Of a DNA stretch of 64,000 nt, positions 44,467 through 51,924 are shown one piece after another. The position numbers and the translations under genes were made by a program. Each line of letters starts with the position of its first letter. Within the stretch, counting starts at the first letter, position 1. The notes under the pieces were generated by a model. That model did not search any database, was not told the DNA's origin, and worked only from the letters and a program-made list of their open reading frames with translations. Origin of the DNA: Peptococcaceae bacterium CEB3 (lineage in GTDB: Bacteria > Bacillota > Desulfitobacteriia > Desulfitobacteriales > Desulfitobacteriaceae); the NCBI GenBank assembly GCA_001029295.1, contig LDXJ01000064.1, positions 248,001-312,000 on the forward strand, in the 5' to 3' direction.

Positions 44467-44496
44467 ATTATAATACAGAGGCCTTGGAGGAATCAA
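44467..44496 (-). promoter_or_regulatory. Putative promoter of the Cys-rich ORF
   Basis: On the minus strand TTGATT (44491-44496), 18-base spacer, TATAAT (44467-44472). Confidence 0.55.
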
Positions 44497-44646
44497 CCAG
44501 TTCTTACATAAAAGTTGTTGATTGCCAGTATAGTTATATAACAGATCTACTTTCCGCAAAGTCTCGCAGCCGGAGGCGGGCTCCGTGAAACTATTCAGAA
44601 ACGGATCCCCGGCCCGCAAATGGGCCGCCTCCGGGGCAGGAAAGAG

Positions 44647-44674
44647 TTGATTTGGGAAACCTAACGGATATAAT
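44647..44674 (+). promoter_or_regulatory. Putative promoter of the flavin reductase gene
   Basis: TTGATT (44647-44652), 16-base spacer, TATAAT (44669-44674), 41 bases before the ATG. Confidence 0.6.
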
Positions 44675-44714
44675 AAGGAGTAGTTGTCAGGAACTCAATG
44701 GGAAGGAGACGGCA

Positions 44715-45281
44715 ATGATGAACAAGATTCAAATGAAAGCTTCCACGGCGCTTTTCCCGGTTCCCACGGTTCTCGTCAGTTCCCGCCTGGGAAGTGAGAG
44801 CAACATCGTCACTATTGCTTGGACGGGAATCATGAATTCGGTACCCCCCATGGTGTATGTCGGGATCAATCCGATCCGGCATTCTCATCGGCTGATTAAA
44901 GAGTCAGGGGAATATGTCATTAATATCCCGTCGGTGGAGCAAGCGGAAGTCACGGACTATTGCGGGACTGTGTCCGGTAAGAACGTTGATAAGTTTGCCG
45001 AGACCGGTTTAACGGCGCTGCCGGCCACAGAGGTTCAAGCTCCGCTCATCGCCGAATGTCCAGTCAATATCGAATGCAGGGTTAAGCAGGTTGTTTCCCT
45101 GGGAAGCCATGATGTTTTCATTGCGGAGGTCTTGTCGGTTCATTACAATGAAGATGTCCTTGACGCGAATGGGCGGCCTGACTTTCACAAAATCAAGCCT
45201 TACGGGTTTTGCGGGAACGAGTATTGGGCCTTACAGGAAAAGGTCGGTATTCACGGCTACAGTAAAGGACAAGTGAAGTAA
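44715..45281 (+). CDS. Flavin reductase-like FMN-binding protein
   Basis: 188 residues. F-P-V-P-T-V-L-V-S-S, I-V-T-I-A-W-T-G-I, H-S-H-R-L-I-K-E-S and Y-V-I-N-I-P-S mark the split-barrel flavoreductase family. Members reduce or bind FMN; the partner is unknown. The ATG at 44715 has AAGGAG six bases upstream. Followed at about 100 bases by a cupin gene in the same direction. Confidence 0.88.
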   Translation: MMNKIQMKASTALFPVPTVLVSSRLGSESNIVTIAWTGIMNSVPPMVYVGINPIRHSHRLIKESGEYVINIPSVEQAEVTDYCGTVSGKNVDKFAETGLTALPATEVQAPLIAECPVNIECRVKQVVSLGSHDVFIAEVLSVHYNEDVLDANGRPDFHKIKPYGFCGNEYWALQEKVGIHGYSKGQVK

Positions 45282-45377
45282 AGAGGCAGGGTGTCCGGGT
45301 ATGGGGGACTCACTCCCACCAGGGAATGCCCGGGAATGTATTGAATAAAGCGGGATATAGGGAGAGTGAATGTCGAG

Positions 45378-45743
45378 ATGATCAGAAAAGCCAGTGAGAT
45401 GCGCCGGGCCACCGTCCAGGGCCTGCGCGGAGGTCGAGGGAATGTCGAAATAACCCACATCTTGGAAGAAGAGAAGGGCGAGTTTGCCGGTAAAGGCCGG
45501 CTCTATGCCAAGAATGTCCTCAAACCGGGGGCTTCCATTGGGTTGCACCAACACGTGGGTGACTTCGAAGTCTATTTCATCTTGAGCGGGACGGGAACGA
45601 TCAATGACGACGGAGCAGAATCTTTGGTAGGGCCCGGGGACATGGTGCTGACCCGCAACGGGGAAAACCACGCTTTGGAAAACACCGGGGATTCTGATTT
45701 AGTCCTAACTTCCTTAATCCTTTTTGACGGTCCTAAAGTCTGA
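45378..45743 (+). CDS. Cupin-domain protein
   Basis: 121 residues. Cupin motif 1 is I-G-L-H-Q-H-V-G-D-F-E-V-Y-F-I-L-S-G-T-G and motif 2 is P-G-D-M-V-L-T-R-N-G-E-N-H-A-L-E-N, giving the H-x-H, E and H metal ligands. The ATG at 45378 is preferred over GTG 45366. It may be a small sugar- or ligand-binding protein, with function unknown. Confidence 0.82.
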   Translation: MIRKASEMRRATVQGLRGGRGNVEITHILEEEKGEFAGKGRLYAKNVLKPGASIGLHQHVGDFEVYFILSGTGTINDDGAESLVGPGDMVLTRNGENHALENTGDSDLVLTSLILFDGPKV

Positions 45744-45797
45744 TTTAGAGCAAAGCCTTATGAATATTGACTTGTGAACATAGACCTATGAACATAA

Positions 45798-45834
45798 GCA
45801 AGCCCCCCGCGGCTGTCGCCGGCAGGGGGCTTGC
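45798..45834. terminator. Terminator-like hairpin between convergent genes
   Basis: GCAAGCCCCC pairs with GGGGGCTTGC (10 bp). It lies between the cupin gene and the minus-strand P-loop gene. Confidence 0.6.
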
Positions 45835-45865
45835 AGGTTCACCGGTTCTTCGAATGCGGGGCCGT

Positions 45866-46594
45866 TCAGGCCGGGCCGCCTTTGCTGTAATAAACCGTTT
45901 GCGAGGCACACGGGAGGTAGAAGAAACCGCCGCCCGCGTCTTTGCCGGAAGCAGCCGGCAACGAAAGATTCCCGGCCAGATTCCGACCGAGGAAATCGTC
46001 CACCTCTTGTAAGACGTTGGGAGCCAGGGGATTGATCAGAATCACATGAGCGTGCGGCAACATGCCCTGGGCCGTCAAAGGCAGCTCAGAGAGGCTCGTG
46101 AGGACTGTCCAAATGCTGAGCGGCCGGCTGTTTTCAGTAGTGATGGATTCACTGACATAATGCAAGCGGGAGAACTGCTCGACAAAGGCAGCGTCTTTCC
46201 AGTAGTGTTCCGAGAAGTCAAGAAAGGTTCGCACCGGATGGGCAATGTTTCCTTCTCTCTGACGGGCAAAATTGGCCAGGCATTCGACAAATGTCGTGGT
46301 CCGGGGAACGTAGTTGCAGGAGGAAAAGTGGATTCCCGGGGTGGAGGGTTCAGCGATCCAACGCATGTCGGTGCCGTAAGGATCGACGTGGGTTAGGGGC
46401 ACCGGAGAGCGAGCCTGGCTCAGGCGCTCTTGAGAATCGGTCAAAACAAGCTGGATCGTGTTCTCATCGCAAAAATGCTCGTCTTCCAAGAGGGACAGGA
46501 GCAACCGGGTTTTGCCGATGCCGGGAGTCCCGATGACCAAATGGTTGCCTTGCACGAAGTTTTGAAAGGGTTCGACTTCAAATTCCACAGGCAT
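45866..46594 (-). CDS. P-loop ATPase of unknown function
   Basis: 242 residues. Walker A is G-T-P-G-I-G-K-T at 22-29. I-Q-L-V-L-T-D and H-V-I-L-I-N-P-L could serve as later strands of a RecA-like core, but no clear Walker B is seen. It is soluble. The ATG is preceded by AAAGAAGG with short spacing. No partner gene is adjacent; the next gene upstream on the strand is groES, which has its own terminator. The family was not recognised. Confidence 0.65.
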   Translation of the reverse strand: MPVEFEVEPFQNFVQGNHLVIGTPGIGKTRLLLSLLEDEHFCDENTIQLVLTDSQERLSQARSPVPLTHVDPYGTDMRWIAEPSTPGIHFSSCNYVPRTTTFVECLANFARQREGNIAHPVRTFLDFSEHYWKDAAFVEQFSRLHYVSESITTENSRPLSIWTVLTSLSELPLTAQGMLPHAHVILINPLAPNVLQEVDDFLGRNLAGNLSLPAASGKDAGGGFFYLPCASQTVYYSKGGPA

Positions 46595-46729
46595 ACCTTC
46601 TTTCCGCGAATTTTGTCCGCTTTTGTCCGGAGTCGATCGTTATGCCTTAGTATTCTGCATCAGGTCGAAGTTTCCTCTTCACGCGGAAAAAAAGCGTGCG
46701 CCCAGGGGAAGGGTCTCCGGTGCCAAGCG

Positions 46730-46769
46730 AAAAAGAAGAGGAACCCCGGAAAAGACAAAGGGGTCCCTC
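46730..46769 (-). terminator. Terminator of the glutaredoxin-groES operon
   Basis: On the minus strand GAGGGACCCC and GGGGTTCCTC form a 10-bp stem (one mismatch) around a 12-base loop, followed by TTCTTTTT. Confidence 0.75.
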
Positions 46770-46792
46770 TTGCCGATTCTGTTTTCTCAAGC

Positions 46793-47065
46793 TTAACCTT
46801 CAATCACAGCCAGGATATCGCTGCGGCTTAAAATCATGTGGTCCGTGTTCTCGATTTTGATTTCGGTACCGCCGTATTTGGTAAAAAGGACCTTGTCACC
46901 CTCTTTGATTTTGCTTTGGAGATCTTCGTCCGTACCGACGGCGATGACCAGACCTTCTTGAGACTTTTCTTTGGCCGTGTCGGGCAGGTAAATCCCGCTC
47001 TGGGTTTTCTCCACCGGATCCACGGGTTTGACCAGGACCCTGTCGTCTAACGGTTTGATTTTCAA
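46793..47065 (-). CDS. groES: Co-chaperonin GroES
   Basis: 90 residues, slightly short. [11 protein letters not shown], the mobile loop ([13 protein letters not shown]), [14 protein letters not shown] and the L-A-V-I-E end are typical. It caps GroEL. No groEL follows; transcription ends at a terminator and the next gene is an unrelated ATPase. It is the second gene behind a CIRCE operator. Confidence 0.95.
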   Translation of the reverse strand: MKIKPLDDRVLVKPVDPVEKTQSGIYLPDTAKEKSQEGLVIAVGTDEDLQSKIKEGDKVLFTKYGGTEIKIENTDHMILSRSDILAVIEG

Positions 47066-47100
47066 GATAATCGCCTCCCATAAGTTTGATAATTAAGGGT

Positions 47101-47337
47101 CTAACCGCGTAGGCCGAGAGCCAAGTTGATCTTCGGTTTGTCAAAACCGACGATGATTTTACCGTTGATATCGATCACCGGTACACCCTGTTGTCCGGTT
47201 TTACGCACCATATCCGCGGCAGCTTTGGCATCCCTGGAAATGTCCACGTCGCGAAAAGGAATGCTCCTCTCCTTGAGATAGCGTTTGGCTGCGGTGCAGA
47301 ATGAGCAGGTTGGGGTAGAATAAACGGTGACCGCCAT
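47101..47337 (-). CDS. Glutaredoxin-like protein (NrdH/YruB type)
   Basis: 78 residues. The active site is T-C-S-F-C (C11, C14), with the cis-proline in G-V-P-V-I and G-F-D at the end; these are features of YruB/NrdH redoxins. GGAGGG precedes the ATG. Transcribed from the CIRCE promoter together with groES, linking thiol stress with protein folding. Confidence 0.9.
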   Translation of the reverse strand: MAVTVYSTPTCSFCTAAKRYLKERSIPFRDVDISRDAKAAADMVRKTGQQGVPVIDINGKIIVGFDKPKINLALGLRG

Positions 47338-47384
47338 AATCTTTTCCCTCCTTTTCTTGAAATCAGGCTACCCCTCTTAATTTA

Positions 47385-47411
47385 TCAGCACTCTCTTAGA
47401 ACGAGTGCTAA
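47385..47411 (-). promoter_or_regulatory. CIRCE operator (HrcA)
   Basis: TCAGCACTC-N9-GAGTGCTAA: consensus TTAGCACTC-N9-GAGTGCTAA with one mismatch. It lies 48 bases upstream of the glutaredoxin ATG. Confidence 0.93.
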
Positions 47412-47421
47412 CTCTACTACT

Positions 47422-47450
47422 AATATTAATGAGTAGTTTATTTTTGTCAA
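47422..47450 (-). promoter_or_regulatory. Sigma-A promoter of the glutaredoxin-groES operon
   Basis: TTGACA (47445-47450), 17-base spacer, AATATT (47422-47427), directly upstream of CIRCE. The 260 bases from here to the ECF sigma gene hold nothing else I could identify. Confidence 0.65.
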
Positions 47451-47710
47451 GCGGCATCTTTAGCGGCAAATTGGCAGGCAGATTTTATCAACTATTATTA
47501 TTGTCGGAAACGGGCAGAAATATAGCCCCTCTTGGGATTTTTTCCGCTTCAGTGAGAGCGGGGCGTCAGATGGGAGCGGCAAAAAGCGTCTTTACAGACG
47601 GACGGCGAACCCCCGCTGTGTCAGTGGGGTCCGGGCCGGCAAGAGAGGGTGCGGGCTTGCGGAGAGGTTTTCCGGGAGACGTGAACGGGTGAGGGGAGGT
47701 TCCGCCGGAA

Positions 47711-48211
47711 TTGGAGAGTCATTTATCCTTTGATGATATTTATGAGCAGTTGTTTCCCTCGGTTTACAGGTTTGTCAGGGTGAGAATACCGGGGCGGGAT
47801 ATTGAAGATGTCGTGGCCGAGATTATGGCTAAGATTTGGCGGGCTCTGCCGTCTTTCAGAGGTCCCAATCTAAAATCTTGGGCTTTGCGCATCGCCTATA
47901 ACCACGTTGCCGACTATTACCGCCGGAGTCGGAGAATCCCCGCCCTGATCCCCTTGGAGGATAATTTGCCGGGGAGTGATCCCTGCGAAGAGACGGCGGC
48001 CGTCTTACGTATCGGTGAGGTCTTGGCAGGGCTTCCCCCTAAGCAGACCGCTGTCATTCAACTGCGTTTAGTTGAAGGTTTAAGTGCCGACGATGTTGCC
48101 GGAATCCTGGGCATTACCCATGAAGCGGTGGACAGCATGCTTTACCGGGCAAAAAAAGGATTCCGTAAGATCTATCGTGATCTTGAGACAGCAGGGGGTG
48201 AACAGAAATGA
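47711..48211 (+). CDS. ECF-type RNA polymerase sigma factor
   Basis: 166 residues. Region 2 (F-R-V-R-I-P-G-R-D-I-E-D-V-V-A-E-I-M-A-K-I-W-R, S-W-A-L-R-I-A-Y-N-H-V-A-D-Y-Y-R-R) and region 4 (L-P-P-K-Q-T-A-V-I-Q-L-R-L-V-E-G-L-S-A-D-D-V-A-G-I-L-G-I) are both clear. The TTG at 47711 follows GGGGAGG. The stop overlaps the next gene (ATGA), a DUF4349 membrane protein. Confidence 0.92.
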   Translation: MESHLSFDDIYEQLFPSVYRFVRVRIPGRDIEDVVAEIMAKIWRALPSFRGPNLKSWALRIAYNHVADYYRRSRRIPALIPLEDNLPGSDPCEETAAVLRIGEVLAGLPPKQTAVIQLRLVEGLSADDVAGILGITHEAVDSMLYRAKKGFRKIYRDLETAGGEQK

Positions 48212-49554
48212 GACGCAAAGATCCCCTGAAAATATGGAGCGAAGACAGGGGGCTGGCTCAAATCAGAAAGTTTTTCGCGAGGGTTGACCCTACTCCCGAA
48301 GAGACAGAACGCATCAAGGAAAAGGCCTGGGCCAAAATATCCGCCCAGCCGTCTGCCGATGGGGTCGTGCGGTTAGCGCCCGCGGAGAAACCCAGGGTTG
48401 AGAATACGGCTGAGTCAGGCACCGTGTCGGACGCCGAGTCGGGCGATTCCTATTTTCCTCCGGGCAAATCGCCGTCCGAGGGAAAACCCGGTGCGGCCAA
48501 CTTCCCCGCTTCGGTCCCCTACGCAGCCCGGAACCTGCGTGAACGAGCCGCCCTTCTTCTGCGTCGTTGGGGCTGGCAAGCGGCTGTGCCGCTGGCTGTC
48601 GTGCTCTTGCTGTGGGGCGGCTGGCAGATGCTTAGTCCCTCCCGATCAAACAGCTCCGCCAATGGCTCCCAAGCGCAAACGCCGATGGGCGCCGCGCACC
48701 CCCCCGCTGCCGGAGGTGCTCCTGACCAAAAGCAAAATTCCTCCTTTGCGCCTAAAACGGCGTCCAATCCACCCGGCTCTGTTGCGGGGAATCTTGCGGC
48801 ATCTGCGCCAGTGCCCGATACAGCCGGCAAAGGTGAGACGGGAACCAGTCAAAACGCGTTCCCCCGCAAAATCACGCAGAACCTCTCGCTTGTCATCCAA
48901 GTGGCCCAGGTTCAGACGGCGCTGAGTCAGGTCGGCGCGGAAGCCCAAGAACTGGGCGGGTATGTCGTGGAAATGGAGCAGACGAATGCGGCTGCCGGCG
49001 CCTCAGGTCACATGACAGTCAAAGTACCGGCCGGGCGGATGCAGGAGATGAAGGGACGGGTTTCGGGCCTGGGCAAGGTTCTGAATGAACACCTGAACAG
49101 CAACGATATCACGGACCAGTATTATGATACGCAAACTCTTTTGGCGAACTGGCAGGCGGAAGAAAAACAGTATTTGAAGATACTGGGGCAGGCGAAGACG
49201 GTGGACGAGGTCCTCAAAGTCGAAGGCGCCCTGAGTAACGTGCGCGGCCAGATTCAAGTCCTGGAGGGCAGACTGAAGCTGATGAATAACCAGGTGGATT
49301 ATGCGACAATCGACTTGCAGCTGGTTCCCCAGCCGAACCCCAATGTCAAGGTGGGCACACCCGGGCGGCCGGTGGCCTGGGGCCTGACCTGGCAGGCGGC
49401 GGTGGCCGCTTTCAGTAAAACCTTGACCGGGAGTTGGAACCTGCTCAACTATTTGATCATTGGCTTGGGGTATGCCGCACCCTACCTGCTTCTGGGCGTC
49501 TTGGGCTGGCTGGGTTACCGCCTTCTGAAGAAGTATCATCAGGGGAAAAAGTGA
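48208..49554 (+). CDS. DUF4349 membrane protein, likely partner or anti-sigma of the ECF factor
   Basis: 448 residues. The N-terminal cytoplasmic part (about 1-115) is followed by a membrane helix (A-V-P-L-A-V-V-L-L-L-W-G-G-W), a Ser/Ala/Pro-rich linker, and a DUF4349 domain (about 220-380: S-L-V-I-Q-V-A-Q-V, A-G-R-M-Q-E-M, Y-Y-D-T-Q-T-L with coiled coil, V-D-Y-A-T-I-D-L-Q-L). A C-terminal helix (L-I-I-G-L-G-Y-A-A-P-Y-L-L-L-G-V-L) and basic tail end it. The 4-nt overlap with the sigma gene suggests a regulatory pair; the signal is unknown. Confidence 0.85.
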   Translation: MRRKDPLKIWSEDRGLAQIRKFFARVDPTPEETERIKEKAWAKISAQPSADGVVRLAPAEKPRVENTAESGTVSDAESGDSYFPPGKSPSEGKPGAANFPASVPYAARNLRERAALLLRRWGWQAAVPLAVVLLLWGGWQMLSPSRSNSSANGSQAQTPMGAAHPPAAGGAPDQKQNSSFAPKTASNPPGSVAGNLAASAPVPDTAGKGETGTSQNAFPRKITQNLSLVIQVAQVQTALSQVGAEAQELGGYVVEMEQTNAAAGASGHMTVKVPAGRMQEMKGRVSGLGKVLNEHLNSNDITDQYYDTQTLLANWQAEEKQYLKILGQAKTVDEVLKVEGALSNVRGQIQVLEGRLKLMNNQVDYATIDLQLVPQPNPNVKVGTPGRPVAWGLTWQAAVAAFSKTLTGSWNLLNYLIIGLGYAAPYLLLGVLGWLGYRLLKKYHQGKK

Positions 49555-49747
49555 TTGTCGAGGCATGGAGTGTCACGAACCTTTTACCCCTGAAGTGAGG
49601 TCTGCGCCCCCGACCCGATCTCGTTGAAATAAGGTCTGCCAGGGCTTATAATGAAGTCCGGCAGTTTCTTCGACCGTATTCGGTACGCTGCCGGGTCAAC
49701 GGGTCGGTGCCAGGTCAACGAGTTCAGGTACGGAAGGTGGAGAGGTT

Positions 49748-50599
49748 TTGAATAAGCAGTGGCGTTCCGTGCGGTTTTGGGCGGAGCTGGCAGGGATTGC
49801 TCTGGGGGCGGGGATCTTCGCCTTCAGTGTGCAGGCGTTTATTGTCCAGGCAGGATTAGGCGGGGGCGGAGTGGGCGGCATTGCTTTGCTGCTCTTCTAC
49901 ACCCTGGGATTGCCGATAGGCTTGGTCACCCTGGTGTTAAATGTCCCACTTTTCGTCTTAGGCTGGAAAGAAGTCCATAAGACGTTTGTCTTCAAGACCC
50001 TTTACGGTGTCGTGGTTTATTCGGTCCTGCTGGATCTTTTCAAAGGCATTCACCCCCTGGCCCTTGACGACCTGTTTCTGGGGGCGGTGTACGGCGGGGT
50101 TGTCGGCGGCATAGGCTCAGGCATCATTTTCCGTCTGGGAGGGAGTCTGGGCGGAACGGACATCGTAGCCAAAGTGCTGCAGCGAAAGTTCGGCTGGGCC
50201 ATGGGTACGACTTCGCTCATGCTCAATATTGTCGTTTTGCTGCTCTCGTGGGCCATTCTGGGACCCAAGATCGCGCTCTATACCCTGGTTTCCATGTTTG
50301 CCTACAGCCGCACGGTGGATGTGATTCAAAGCGGGATTCCCGCCAAAGCGGTGACCATTATCTCGGAAAAATCAGCTGAGATGGTTCAGCCTATCCTGAG
50401 CGATATCGGCCGGGGGGCCACTTTCCTGTCCGGCCGAGGGGCTTACTCCGACCGAACCCAGAATATCATCATCTGTGTCATCAGTCTGTCGGAATTGGGC
50501 AATTTGAAGCGCATCGTGCGGGAGGTTGATCCTCACGCTTTCTTGATCGTGCAAACCGCCTCAGAAGTCGTCGGCAAGGGGTTTATGTCCATCGAGTAA
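49748..50599 (+). CDS. YitT-family membrane protein (DUF161/DUF2179)
   Basis: 283 residues. Five N-terminal membrane helices (G-G-G-G-V-G-G-I-A-L-L-L, G-G-S-L-G-G-T-D-I-V-A-K) are followed by a cytosolic DUF2179 domain from about residue 200 (V-T-I-I-S-E-K-S-A-E-M, G-A-T-F-L-S-G-R-G-A-Y-S). The function of the family is unsettled. The TTG start follows AAGGTGGAGAGG. Monocistronic. Confidence 0.92.
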   Translation: MNKQWRSVRFWAELAGIALGAGIFAFSVQAFIVQAGLGGGGVGGIALLLFYTLGLPIGLVTLVLNVPLFVLGWKEVHKTFVFKTLYGVVVYSVLLDLFKGIHPLALDDLFLGAVYGGVVGGIGSGIIFRLGGSLGGTDIVAKVLQRKFGWAMGTTSLMLNIVVLLLSWAILGPKIALYTLVSMFAYSRTVDVIQSGIPAKAVTIISEKSAEMVQPILSDIGRGATFLSGRGAYSDRTQNIIICVISLSELGNLKRIVREVDPHAFLIVQTASEVVGKGFMSIE

Positions 50600-50656
50600 A
50601 CGTTGTTGAAACGTAACCGCGTTAAGCCGTGAACAAGGGACGTTCAGGCCAGTGGA

Positions 50657-51721
50657 TTAATGCATTCCCATCGTCTCCCGCCGGGCTTGTCCTGTGCGCT
50701 TGATAGAGATGATTTCGGCCAAAATACTGAGGGCTATTTCGGCCGGGGTTTGCGCGCCGATGTCCAAACCGACGGGTGCTCGCAGACGGGCAAGGTTGGC
50801 GGCCGTGCATCCTTGGTCCTTTAGGTTTGTGACGATTTGCTGAACCTTTTTTGTGCTTCCCAGCATGCCGACGTATTTGGCGGGGTAATTTAAAACCTCT
50901 GCCAGGCATTCCTCGTCTTTGCGATGACTCCAGGTCGCAATCACGACATAGGTGTCGCTTTGGGGCAGGTAATTTTTAATCCCGTCGACAAATTCCGCGC
51001 CCAGCACGGACTGAGCCCCGGGGAAAAACTCAGGCCGGACGTAGGTCACCCGGTCGTCGATGACGGTGACCTCAAAGTCGAGTGGTTTGGCGTAGTAGGC
51101 TACTTCCCGCCCCACATGTCCCGCGCCTAAAATAAGGAGCCGTTCCTTTCTGAGAACCGGTTCGATCAACCAGCTCAAAGCCTTGGTTTCCCAGACCAAG
51201 GCTTTTCTGTGCGCGCAGATCTGCGGCAGGTTAAGGGTCGTAACCGTTAAGCCGGCTTGCGGCTCGCCCCAAAGGATGTTGCCCTGTGAGTCCCAGATGC
51301 TTTTGGCATAAGGCGGCAAGAGAGCGGTGATCAGTACAGTTTCCCGGCCCCGTGCCGCAAGCTCTCCGGCCAGCTGCCAAAAGTCGCTGTCCTGCATTTC
51401 CTCCAACAAAACATCCTGGCTGCCCCCGCAAACCGGCACCAGTTCGAGGCCTGACTTGCGGTCGACCCCCAAATGGCGGATTTCGGGCGCAAAGGTCCCG
51501 CCTGTGTTTAAGAGCACTTTTGCTCTGGCCAGCACCGACTGTTCGGTGCTTCCCCCTCCGACTGTCCCGACTGTTTGGCCGTCGGCCAAAATCAGCATGC
51601 GCGTGCCGGGTTCACGCGGGGTTGAGCCTTCTGTGCGGACGATGGTGGCCAGGACCGCATGGACTCGGTTTTTAAAGGTGTCCACGACGGAGCGAATGAG
51701 CGTGTCTTCCAAGAAAACCAT
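50657..51721 (-). CDS. XdhC/CoxI-family molybdoenzyme maturation factor
   Basis: 354 residues. The XdhC_CoxI part (A-T-I-V-R-T-E-G-S-T-P-R-E-P-G-T-R-M) and the XdhC Rossmann part (L-L-I-L-G-A-G-H-V-G-R-E-V) are both present. It binds and sulfurates molybdenum cofactor before insertion into xanthine-dehydrogenase-type hydroxylases. No hydroxylase gene is in the window. It converges on yitT. Confidence 0.92.
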   Translation of the reverse strand: MVFLEDTLIRSVVDTFKNRVHAVLATIVRTEGSTPREPGTRMLILADGQTVGTVGGGSTEQSVLARAKVLLNTGGTFAPEIRHLGVDRKSGLELVPVCGGSQDVLLEEMQDSDFWQLAGELAARGRETVLITALLPPYAKSIWDSQGNILWGEPQAGLTVTTLNLPQICAHRKALVWETKALSWLIEPVLRKERLLILGAGHVGREVAYYAKPLDFEVTVIDDRVTYVRPEFFPGAQSVLGAEFVDGIKNYLPQSDTYVVIATWSHRKDEECLAEVLNYPAKYVGMLGSTKKVQQIVTNLKDQGCTAANLARLRAPVGLDIGAQTPAEIALSILAEIISIKRTGQARRETMGMH

Positions 51722-51924
51722 TCCTTTCAGCGGTTATTCCGGTCTCTGTTCCGATTGACGGGGCTGGGCTTGCAGCAGGCTTCTTGTTTGGGCACCCCTT
51801 CGCATTGATTATATTGCCTTTCCCTTCCAGGTTCAACAATGTGGCGCATGCGGCCGGCAGAGCACGGCCTTGTCCGCCCGCGTGTGTTATAATCAGAACA
51901 AGAAGGAGAAGGGGGAACGGGCCT

